A stretch of DNA of 7,498 nucleotides, from positions 1-7,498 of the forward strand of contig JAFAIY010000110.1 of NCBI GenBank assembly GCA_019236485.1, written 5' to 3'. Source of the DNA: Comamonas sp. Its GTDB lineage: Bacteria; Pseudomonadota; Gammaproteobacteria; Burkholderiales; Burkholderiaceae_C. Position numbers and translations under genes: made by a program. Below are positions 1 to 6,291 of this stretch, piece by piece (position 1 is the first letter of the stretch; each line of letters begins with the position of its first letter). The notes under the pieces were generated by a model that saw only the letters and a program-made list of their open reading frames with translations, was not told where the DNA came from and made no database searches.

Positions 1-1
1 C

Positions 2-211
2 TGGGGCGGCTACTGGAGCTGGGACCCCAAGGAAACCTGGGCGCTGATCGTCTGGCTCAATTACGCGGCCTGGCTGCATATGCGCCTCATGAAGGGGCTG
101 CGCGGCACGGTGTCGGCCTGGTGGGCGCTGGCCGGCCTGGTGGTGACAACCTTCGCCTTCCTGGGCGTGAACATGTTCCTCTCGGGTCTGCATAGCTACG
201 GCGAGCTGTAA
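2..211 (+). CDS. ccsB: Cytochrome c biogenesis protein CcsB (WWD family), 3' end only
   Basis: The last 69 codons of a gene cut by the window edge, ending in TAA at 209-211. The visible part opens with WGGYWSWDPKETWA, the tryptophan-rich WWD signature of the CcsA/CcsB/ResC heme-handling proteins. Two hydrophobic membrane segments follow, and it closes on FLSGLHSYGEL, whose histidine is conserved near the C-terminus of this family. In system II cytochrome c maturation this membrane protein partners with a ResB-type protein to carry heme across the inner membrane and attach it to apocytochrome CXXCH motifs in the periplasm. The WWD motif faces the periplasm and takes part in heme presentation. 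The ResB-like partner would be expected just upstream, outside the window. CcmF and CcmC also carry WWD motifs, but the short tail after the motif fits CcsB/ResC. Naming varies between ccsA and ccsB. Confidence 0.9.
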   Translation, partial: WGGYWSWDPKETWALIVWLNYAAWLHMRLMKGLRGTVSAWWALAGLVVTTFAFLGVNMFLSGLHSYGEL

Positions 212-229
212 GCGGCTCACTCCCAAATC

Positions 230-311
230 AGGAGCTGCCTGCGCTGGTCATCCCTGTGTTTCGATGCCAATAGCGGCTGAGATGCAGGATTGGCTGGCGC
301 AGGCAGCTCCT
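230..311 (+). terminator. Long fold-back hairpin with T-rich tail, probable ccsB terminator
   Basis: Starting 18 bp after the ccsB stop, 230-244 is a perfect 15-base inverted match to 297-311. Pairing extends inward to 250/291 with three G-U pairs and no mismatches, giving about 21 bp closed by a roughly 40-base apical region that can pair further. The 3' arm runs directly into TTTTGTTTTG (311-320). The layout is that of an intrinsic terminator, but the stem is unusually long and the loop large, so it could instead be a dispersed intergenic fold-back repeat that also terminates transcription. It lies between ccsB and msrP and would separate their transcripts. Confidence 0.55.
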
Positions 312-339
312 TTTGTTTTGACTGTTGTGCCTGGGTCGT

Positions 340-368
340 GGAACTATGCCGGGCGCCATGGCTCTCAA
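340..368 (+). promoter_or_regulatory. Possible ECF-sigma (sigma-E-like) promoter for msrPQ
   Basis: GGAACTA at 340-346 is followed after 16 bases by TCTCA at 363-367. This resembles the E. coli sigma-E pattern GGAACTT-N16-TCTGA (6/7 and 4/5 matches). A transcript would start near 373 and leave a leader of about 34 bases to the msrP ATG. No convincing sigma-70 pair was seen here: TTGACT at 318-323 lacks a good -10 at the right distance. In some other proteobacteria msrPQ-type operons answer to ECF sigma factors responding to reactive chlorine. The link here is inference from a short motif. Confidence 0.3.
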
Positions 369-406
369 TTCACGGTACTCTGGCTTTGAGCTTCAGGAGC
401 AGGCGC

Positions 407-1398
<992 letters not shown>

Positions 1399-1399
<1 letters not shown>

Positions 1400-2031
1400 T
1401 GCAGGCCGTGGATAACTGGCGCGCGGGTCTGCAGCGCGGGCTGCTGTGGTCGGGCAGCAAGATTCTGCTGTTCGGCCTGTGCCTGCTGCCCTGCGCCTGG
1501 CTGCTGTATGCGGCCTTTAACGATGCGCTGGGCGCCAATCCCGCCGAGGCCTTGCTGCGCAGAACCGGCAGCTGGACCCTGCGCTTTCTCTGCCTGGCGC
1601 TGGCCCTGACGCCGCTGCGCCAGGCCTTGAACCTGCCCGTGCTGCTGCGCTTCAGGCGCATGCTGGGGCTGTATGTGTTCTTCTACGCCTGCCTGCACCT
1701 GCTGTGCTATGCCTGGTTCGACATGGGGCTGGTCTGGGCGGACATCGTGGCCGATATTCCCAAGCGCCCGTTCATCCTGGTCGGCTTTTCGGCCTGGGCG
1801 ATCCTGCTGGTCCTGGCCGCGACCTCGCCCAAGTTCATGCTCAAGGCCCTGGGCGGCAAGCGCTGGCAGCGGCTGCACCGCGCGGTCTATGGCGTGGTGC
1901 TGCTGGCGCTGCTGCATTTCTTCTGGATGCGCGCGGGCAAGAACAATTTCGCCGAGGTCGAGCTGTATGCGGCCATTCTCGGCACTCTGCTTTTCTGGCG
2001 CGCGGCGCGCGCCGTCAAGAGCCGGGTCTGA
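1399..2031 (+). CDS. msrQ: Heme-binding membrane subunit MsrQ (YedZ)
   Basis: Encodes 210 residues, mostly hydrophobic, with about five to six membrane segments, as in the ferric-reductase-like transmembrane family. It is the inner-membrane cytochrome b partner of MsrP and passes electrons, from quinol or a cytoplasmic flavin reductase in studied species, to the periplasmic molybdoenzyme. Candidate heme-ligand histidines sit in family-conserved surroundings: H100 (YACLHLLCY), H160 (WQRLHRAVYG) and H173 (ALLHFFW). The ATG at 1399 shares its A with the msrP stop, and GAAGAAG at 1384-1390 is a plausible weak ribosome binding site. A TTG at 1396 would add one residue. The stop TGA at 2029-2031 lies immediately next to the stop of the convergent gene at 2032-2034, with no terminator between them. 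Confidence 0.95.
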
Positions 2032-2862
2032 TCAATGGCCCGCCACGGCGCGCAGCGGCGGGCGCACCTGGCGTGTGGCCGGATCGATCTCGGCCGTGGG
2101 CAGCTGGTAGGCGCGCTGGTCGAACAGGTCTATGCCGCACTGCAGGCCTTCGAGCCAGTTGAACAGATCGCCAATCGCCTGCGGGCCCATGATGGGCGCG
2201 CCATGCTGGGGCACGATCATGTCTATGGGCAGCTGGCGCGCCATCTGCACCCAGAGGCGCAGAATCTTGTTGGAGACCATGTAGCGGCGGTGAAAGCCTT
2301 CCATGCGCGCGATATGCGGCACTAGATCGGTGACGGGCTTCTGCGCTTCTGCTCCGGTGGTCAGCGATACGCCGAGGTCGCCGGTGAACAGGATCTTGCT
2401 GATGGGATCGTAGAAGTGGAAGTTGCCTTCGGCGTGCAGAAAATGCGCGGGCAGCAGCAGCAGCTCGGAATTGCCCAGCGGCAGGCGGCCGCCGGCATCC
2501 GGCACGCCGATGACGCGGTTCTCCGTCTTGCCCACCTTGGTGAAATGTGGCGCGAAGCGCTCCCAGATGCGGGAGATGACCAGCTGGGCACGCGTGGAGG
2601 TCATCCAGCGGTCCAGCGAGGCAATGATGTCCGGGTCGGCGTGGGAGGCGATCAGATAGGCCAGCTTCTGCGGCGGGAAGTGGCGCGACATGCCCATGAA
2701 CAGCTCGTTGAACGCCAGATTGCCGCCCGGATCGATGATGGCGCCCGTGCCGTTGTCCACGATCAGGAACTGGTTGGCCTGAATGGCCTGACCGTCTTCC
2801 TCGATGAGGTCGGTGAACATCAGACAGGCATGGTTTTTGTCGCGATAGAGTTCTATGGGCAT
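2032..2862 (-). CDS. Stand-alone flavodiiron-like metallo-beta-lactamase-fold protein (ODP type)
   Basis: Encodes 276 residues with no signal peptide or membrane segment, so probably cytoplasmic. The sequence follows the di-iron beta-lactamase domain of flavodiiron proteins: FLIVDNGTGAIIDPGG (32-47), the metal motif H74-x-D76-x-D78 in SHADPD, H143 (FLHAEGNF), D162 (FTGDLGVS) and H220 (VPQHGAP). H143 and D162 are 19 apart, as in flavodiiron proteins. The histidine normally following the motif aspartate is Ile79, so one second-site ligand is missing. There is no flavodoxin or rubredoxin domain, which places it with oxygen-binding di-iron (ODP) proteins: it may bind or reduce O2 or NO with an external electron donor, or act as a sensor. 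A hydrolase role cannot be excluded. The ATG at 2862 has no clear Shine-Dalgarno. Upstream, in a 74-bp gap after lptM, sits an FNR-type box, suggesting induction by low oxygen or NO. Confidence 0.85.
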   Translation of the reverse strand: MPIELYRDKNHACLMFTDLIEEDGQAIQANQFLIVDNGTGAIIDPGGNLAFNELFMGMSRHFPPQKLAYLIASHADPDIIASLDRWMTSTRAQLVISRIWERFAPHFTKVGKTENRVIGVPDAGGRLPLGNSELLLLPAHFLHAEGNFHFYDPISKILFTGDLGVSLTTGAEAQKPVTDLVPHIARMEGFHRRYMVSNKILRLWVQMARQLPIDMIVPQHGAPIMGPQAIGDLFNWLEGLQCGIDLFDQRAYQLPTAEIDPATRQVRPPLRAVAGH

Positions 2863-2884
2863 GGCGGTTTGTCGGAAGACAATA

Positions 2885-2933
2885 TGCCCGCACTCTAGGG
2901 GTGAAGCCGCTGCCCGGTGTTGATGTGTATCAA
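2885..2933 (-). promoter_or_regulatory. FNR/ANR/DNR-type box with class II promoter for the di-iron MBL gene
   Basis: TTGATGTGTATCAA at 2920-2933 is a perfect palindromic TTGAT-N4-ATCAA site, the consensus of the FNR/ANR/DNR (Crp-Fnr) family. Reading on the minus strand, TAGAGT at 2897-2892 matches the -10 consensus at 4/6. If it is the -10, transcription starts near 2885 and the box is centred at 2926.5, exactly -41.5, the standard class II activator position. No -35 hexamer is needed in that arrangement. The box begins 3 bp after the lptM stop codon, so it is intergenic. FNR-like (O2) and DNR/NNR-like (NO) regulators share this site, and the sequence cannot say which one acts here. Confidence 0.75.
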
Positions 2934-2936
2934 GCC

Positions 2937-3188
2937 TCAGGGCTGCTCATCCGCGGGTGGCTGTACTTCGGGAAGCGGCTGGGGGGCCGGCTTGGCGGCA
3001 GCTGCCGGAGCGTCCGAAGAGCGGGATGAAATGCCCAGGGCCTCGGGCAGGGTCGCGCGGCCCTGGGCCGCGGGATCGGTGGGCAGGAACAGCGGGCCCT
3101 TCTGTCCGCAGGCAGAAAGTGCGGCCAGGGACGCCGCACAAGCCGCAAGGGCAATGCACCTGACTAGAATTTGAGTGGCTTTCAACAT
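2937..3188 (-). CDS. lptM: Small outer-membrane lipoprotein LptM (YifL family)
   Basis: Encodes 83 residues. A lipoprotein signal peptide ends in the lipobox L24-S25-A26-C27, followed directly by GQKGPLFLP, the hallmark of LptM/YifL. The mature tail is rich in Ala, Pro and Gln and probably disordered. In E. coli LptM binds the LptD-LptE translocon and promotes native LptD disulfide formation, helping LPS export. The signal is short and the Cys+2 residue is Gly, consistent with outer-membrane sorting. The ATG at 3188 is chosen because it gives a normal signal peptide ([10 protein letters not shown]...). The frame stays open far upstream, but that reading crosses the cyaY gene and mrcA end and is not credible. 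It is divergent from cyaY with 12 bp between start codons and lacks a visible ribosome binding site. Confidence 0.9.
   Translation of the reverse strand: MLKATQILVRCIALAACAASLAALSACGQKGPLFLPTDPAAQGRATLPEALGISSRSSDAPAAAAKPAPQPLPEVQPPADEQP
3165..3170 (+). promoter_or_regulatory. Candidate -10 element for cyaY, inside lptM coding sequence
   Basis: TAGAAT at 3165-3170 matches TATAAT at 5/6. It would start a transcript near 3177 with a leader of about 24 bases to the cyaY ATG. No good -35 hexamer was seen at 16-18 bases upstream. With only 12 bp between the two divergent genes, the cyaY promoter has to overlap the 5' end of lptM. Confidence 0.3.
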
Positions 3189-3194
3189 GGGCAA

Positions 3195-3200
3195 ATTGTA
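3195..3200 (-). promoter_or_regulatory. Candidate -10 element for lptM (possibly leaderless)
   Basis: On the minus strand TACAAT (3200-3195) matches TATAAT at 5/6 and lies inside the 12-bp gap between the lptM and cyaY start codons. Standard spacing would put transcription start at or next to the lptM ATG at 3188, giving a leaderless or nearly leaderless message, which fits the missing Shine-Dalgarno. The -35 region would fall inside cyaY and is poor (TCCAGA, 3/6). Confidence 0.3.
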
Positions 3201-3542
3201 ATGACTGACCTTGAATATCTGGACCGCGCCGACCAACTGCTGCTGGCGGTGGAGCAATGCTGTGACCGCATCAACGATGACACCGATGCCGATATCGACG
3301 CCCAGCGCGTGGGTGGCATGGTGACCCTGGTGTTCGCGAACCGCAGCCAGATTGTGATCAACCAGCAAAAGCCCCTGCACGAAATCTGGCTGGCCGCCAG
3401 GGCCGGCGGTTTCCATTACCGCTTCGATGCCGAAAAACAAGTCTGGCTGGATACCAAGGGGGCCGGTGAGTTCTTCGCCAACCTCAGCCAGTATGCGAGC
3501 GAGCAGTCGGCCCTGGCCCTGCAGTTCAAAGCGCTGGACTAG
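3201..3542 (+). CDS. cyaY: Frataxin-like iron-sulfur cluster assembly protein CyaY
   Basis: Encodes 113 residues, close to the usual 105-110 of bacterial frataxins. It has an acidic first helix (residues 2-32, many Asp/Glu) that in the family binds iron and the cysteine desulfurase IscS, then the beta-sheet core with VGGMVTLVF (37-45), and the frataxin signature around [15 protein letters not shown] (51-65) and GGFHY (69-73). CyaY modulates IscS activity and iron supply during Fe-S cluster assembly in the cytoplasm. The ATG at 3201 gives the family-typical N-terminus. A TTG at 3171 in frame would lie inside lptM and add ten unrelated residues. The ribosome binding site is weak. It is divergent from lptM, an arrangement also known from other proteobacteria (cyaY/yifL in E. 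coli), and is followed by a strong terminator. Confidence 0.95.
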   Translation: MTDLEYLDRADQLLLAVEQCCDRINDDTDADIDAQRVGGMVTLVFANRSQIVINQQKPLHEIWLAARAGGFHYRFDAEKQVWLDTKGAGEFFANLSQYASEQSALALQFKALD

Positions 3543-3566
3543 GCCGCGCTTTCCGCATCCGGCAAT

Positions 3567-3602
3567 AAAAAAGCCTGCCTTGTTGAGAGGCAGGCTTTTT
3601 TT
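3567..3602. terminator. Bidirectional intrinsic terminator between cyaY and mrcA
   Basis: AAGCCTGCCT (3571-3580) pairs perfectly with AGGCAGGCTT (3588-3597) across a 7-base loop. The A run at 3567-3572 and the T run at 3596-3602 flank the stem, so it serves transcripts from both directions. It begins 24 bp after the cyaY stop and ends 4 bp before the mrcA stop codon read from the other strand, so it terminates both convergent genes. Confidence 0.95.
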
Positions 3603-3606
3603 ACGC

Positions 3607-6009
3607 CTAGTTGCGGAACAGGTCCAGGATGCGGCTGCGTTCCTCGGCGGCCGGCGGCGGCGTGGCGCCCGGGCCCGCGGCGGCGTTCGGGTCGCCGCCG
3701 GCACTGTCCATGCCCAGGCTGGAGACGCCGCCGTTGCGGGCGTTTTCTTCGTAGTACCAGTCGCCGCCGACATTGACCACGCCGGCCGGAGCCTGGACTT
3801 CGGCCACGGGAACGCCCTTGAGCGCATGCTGCATGAAGCCTATCCAGATGGGCAGGCTCAGGCCGCCGCCGGTTTCGCGTGAGCCGAGGTTGCGCGGCGT
3901 GTCGTAACCCATCCATGAGATGGCCGTCAGCGACGGCTGAAAGCCTGCGAACCAGGCGTCGACCTGGTCATTGGTGGTGCCGGTCTTGCCGTAGAGGTCG
4001 GGGCGCTTGAGCGTGGCCTGAGCCTTGGCGGCCGTGCCCACGCGGGCCACGTCGTTGAGCATGGTACCCATGATGAAGGCATTGCGGGCGGGAATGACCT
4101 GGGGCAGATCGTTGACCGGAGGCGGCGTGAATTCCGACAGGACGCGGCCCTTGTGGTCCGTGACCCGTGCGATCAGCCAGGGGTTGACGCGGTGGCCGCC
4201 GTTGGCAAACACCGAGTAGGCGCCGGCCATCTGCAGCGGGGTCACCGAGCCGGCACCCAGAGCCATGGTCAGATAGGCGGGCTGCTTGGCGGCCTCGAAA
4301 CCGAAGCGGGTCGCCCATTCCTGGCCGGTCTTGGGGCCTATGGCCTGCAGCAGGCGGATGGAGATCATGTTCTTGGACTTGTTCAAGCCCGTGCGCATGG
4401 TCATGGGGCCATCGTAGCGGCCGTCGTAGTTCTTGGGCTCCCAGGGTTGGCCGCCGGTGGTCGCGGCGCTGAAGAAGATGGGCGCGTCATTGATCATGGT
4501 GGCCGGAGAGAAGCCATGCTCAAGCGCCGCCGAATAGATAATCGGCTTGAAGCTGGAGCCGGGCTGGCGCCAGGCCTGGGTCACGTGGTTGAACTTGTTC
4601 TTCTCGAAGTCGAAGCCGCCCACCAGGGCGCGGATGGCGCCGGTCTGGGTGGACATGGCCACAAAAGCCCCTTCCACCTCGGGAAGCTGGGTGATCTCCC
4701 AGGAGTCCTTGGAATTCTTGATGGCGCGAATCACCGCACCAGGGCGGATCTTGATATTGGGCGGCGCCTTGGGGCTGAGGCCCGATTCGGCGGGCTTGAG
4801 ACCGTCGCCGGTGATTTCGAAATGCTCGCCATCGGCACGCGCCGCCACGATCTTGCGCGGCGAGGCATCCAGCACCACGGCGGCGATCACATCGCCGTTG
4901 TCGGGATGGTTGGCCAGCACGTCGTCGATTGCATCTTCCTGTTCCTGGGGCGTGGCGGGCAGGGTGATGAATTTTTCGGGGCCGCGGTATTTCTGGCGGC
5001 GCTCGTAATTCATGATGCCTTCGCGCAGGGCCTTGTAGGCAGCGTCCTGTTCACCCGCGTTGAGGGTGGTGTAGACGTTGATGCCGCGGCTGTAGGCATC
5101 GTTGCCGTATTGGGCAAAGATGAGCTGGCGCGCCATCTCGGCCACGTACTCGGCATGCACGCGGGTGCTGTTGCTGGCGGTGCGCAGCTTGAGCGGTTCC
5201 TCGCGTGCCTGCTTGGCTTGCTCGGCCGTGATGAAGCCGTTCTCCTCCATGCGGTCGATGATGTAGAGCTGACGCACACGGGCCCGCTTGGGGTTGCTGA
5301 TGGGGTTGTAGGCCGAGGGGGCTTTGGGCAGGCCGGCCAGCATGGCCGCCTCGGCCACGGTGATGTCCTTGAGCGGGTGGCCGAAATAGGCTTCGCAGGC
5401 CGCCGCGAAACCATAGGCGCGGTTGCCCAGGAAAATCTGGTTCATATAGATCTCGAGAATCTGTTCCTTGGTCAGCAGATGCTCGAGCTTGAAGGTCAGC
5501 AGGATTTCGTAGATCTTGCGGGTATAGGTCTTCTCGGAAGACAGATACACATTGCGTGCCACCTGCATGGTGATCGTGGAGGCACCCTGGCTCTTGACCT
5601 TGCCCAGGTTGGCCAGAGCTGCGCGCAGCATGCCCTTGTAGTCCACCCCGCCATGCTCGAAAAAGCGCGTGTCTTCGATGGCCAGAACCGCATTGGTCAT
5701 GACCTTGGGAATGTCCTGGATCGGTGTCAGCGTGCGGCGCTCTTCGCCGTACTCACCCAGCAGCGCTCCCTCGCTGGAGTAGACGCGCAGCGGCAGCTTG
5801 GGCCGGTAGTCCGCGAGTTCCGACACGTCCGGCAGATTGGGGTAGGCCATGGCCAGGGCCACGGCGACCGCAAGCAGCGCGGCCAGCGCGCCTGCGACGG
5901 CCAGGCCAAACAACCAGAAGATGGAGCGCAACAGCCAGTGCATGCGTTTTTGAGGAGCGGGAGAGCCAGGCTGCGGGGCCTGGTAGCTTGAATGTTCTGA
6001 TGGCGGCAT
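3607..6009 (-). CDS. mrcA: Penicillin-binding protein 1A, bifunctional peptidoglycan synthase
   Basis: Encodes 800 residues, normal for class A PBP1A. A short cytoplasmic tail and a membrane anchor (about 30-55) precede a GT51 glycosyltransferase domain. That domain has the catalytic E112 in AIEDTRFFEHGG, QGASTITMQ (141-149), the RKIYEILLTFKLE segment (164-176) and EIYMNQIFLG (186-195). An OB-like insert lies roughly at 320-450. The transpeptidase domain has S485-S-F-K488 with S485 as the acylated serine, S545-K-N547 and K675-T-G-T-T. The C-terminal tail (about 760-790) is Gly/Pro/Ala-rich and low in complexity. The enzyme polymerises lipid II into glycan strands and cross-links them in the periplasm, and is a beta-lactam target. 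The ATG at 6009 has no strong Shine-Dalgarno. M23, just before the anchor, is an alternative start but would remove most of the cytoplasmic tail. It is divergent from pilM, as in many proteobacteria. Confidence 0.97.
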   Translation of the reverse strand: MPPSEHSSYQAPQPGSPAPQKRMHWLLRSIFWLFGLAVAGALAALLAVAVALAMAYPNLPDVSELADYRPKLPLRVYSSEGALLGEYGEERRTLTPIQDIPKVMTNAVLAIEDTRFFEHGGVDYKGMLRAALANLGKVKSQGASTITMQVARNVYLSSEKTYTRKIYEILLTFKLEHLLTKEQILEIYMNQIFLGNRAYGFAAACEAYFGHPLKDITVAEAAMLAGLPKAPSAYNPISNPKRARVRQLYIIDRMEENGFITAEQAKQAREEPLKLRTASNSTRVHAEYVAEMARQLIFAQYGNDAYSRGINVYTTLNAGEQDAAYKALREGIMNYERRQKYRGPEKFITLPATPQEQEDAIDDVLANHPDNGDVIAAVVLDASPRKIVAARADGEHFEITGDGLKPAESGLSPKAPPNIKIRPGAVIRAIKNSKDSWEITQLPEVEGAFVAMSTQTGAIRALVGGFDFEKNKFNHVTQAWRQPGSSFKPIIYSAALEHGFSPATMINDAPIFFSAATTGGQPWEPKNYDGRYDGPMTMRTGLNKSKNMISIRLLQAIGPKTGQEWATRFGFEAAKQPAYLTMALGAGSVTPLQMAGAYSVFANGGHRVNPWLIARVTDHKGRVLSEFTPPPVNDLPQVIPARNAFIMGTMLNDVARVGTAAKAQATLKRPDLYGKTGTTNDQVDAWFAGFQPSLTAISWMGYDTPRNLGSRETGGGLSLPIWIGFMQHALKGVPVAEVQAPAGVVNVGGDWYYEENARNGGVSSLGMDSAGGDPNAAAGPGATPPPAAEERSRILDLFRN

Positions 6010-6035
6010 TTCGCAGTACGTGCAAAGGATAGGGC

Positions 6036-6041
6036 ATTATA
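6036..6041 (-). promoter_or_regulatory. Candidate -10 element for mrcA
   Basis: On the minus strand a perfect TATAAT (6041-6036) lies 26 bp before the mrcA ATG, predicting transcription start near 6029 and a 20-base leader. The -35 region at 16-18 bp spacing shows no good TTGACA match, and no extended -10 TG is present, so an activator or a weak promoter is likely if this is real. Confidence 0.4.
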
Positions 6042-6140
6042 GAAATGCCCCAAAGAGCAGGTATGGGGGCCCGGACAGTGCCGAGTTGGCGGTCCATCCT
6101 AAAGCACAGGGTTAGCACTGTTGGAAGGATGGATGAAGGC

Positions 6141-6178
6141 CAAGTTGCATTTGATGGTACGCAAATTTGTCTTTTTTT
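6141..6178 (+). terminator. Possible weak intrinsic terminator in the mrcA-pilM intergenic region
   Basis: CAAGTTGC (6141-6148) can pair with GCAAATTTG (6161-6169) with one bulged A and one G-U pair, closing a 12-base loop and followed by TCTTTTTTT (6170-6178). The stem is AU-rich and weak. No coding sequence precedes it on this strand, so it would end either a short unannotated RNA from 6040-6140 or an early pilM leader. No convincing promoter for such an RNA was found. Confidence 0.25.
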
Positions 6179-6220
6179 GACCACGGAGCGTGGTGAAACT
6201 GCCTACAGCAAAGGGCCGGC

Positions 6221-6229
6221 TGCTATAGC
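6221..6229 (+). promoter_or_regulatory. Candidate extended -10 promoter for pilMN
   Basis: TGCTATAGC at 6221-6229 fits an extended -10 (TGn followed by TATAGC, 4/6). It would start transcription near 6236, 56 bases before the pilM ATG. No matching -35 was found. TTGACC at 6177-6182 is a good -35 hexamer but has no adequate -10 at 16-18 bp. The surrounding region also contains the small inverted repeat ACCACG-GAG-CGTGGT (6180-6194), which could be an operator. Weak evidence. Confidence 0.25.
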
Positions 6230-6291
6230 TTGCTGCTAGCATTCCCGGGTACTGTGGGCTTTTGTTTCTGTTCTTACAAATCAAGGGGGGC

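Noticed and set aside
290..406. 39-residue N-terminal extension of MsrP from a TTG at 290
   Set aside because: It starts inside the hairpin after ccsB and would bury the Tat signal. The ATG at 407 has a good AGGAG and a normal Tat precursor.
2015..2893. A 292-residue - strand frame overlapping the MBL gene in another register
   Set aside because: Arg/His/Pro-rich composition with no fold motifs, while the alternative frame carries all the di-iron MBL motifs.
3189..3827. Upstream extension of the lptM frame into a roughly 296-residue protein
   Set aside because: It would cross the antisense of cyaY, the terminator and part of mrcA. The lipoprotein signal peptide starts cleanly at 3188.
4153..5991. 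A 612-residue open frame on the + strand opposite mrcA
   Set aside because: It lies entirely antisense to a clearly intact PBP1A, has a Gly/Ala/His-rich composition typical of GC-rich antisense frames, no recognisable domain and no ribosome binding site.
6151..6164. Degenerate FNR-like site TTGAT-GGTA-CGCAA before pilM
   Set aside because: Only 3 of 5 bases match in the second half-site, and it overlaps a stem-loop; it is much weaker than the perfect site at 2920-2933.
6180..6194. Hairpin ACCACG-GAG-CGTGGT as a terminator
   Set aside because: The T-run lies upstream of the stem on the + strand (6172-6178), so on either strand no U-run follows the hairpin.
6218..6233. Possible sigma-54 -24/-12 promoter for pilMN
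   Set aside because: The GG (6218-6219) and the GC of TTGC (6232-6233) are 14 apart, not the required 12.
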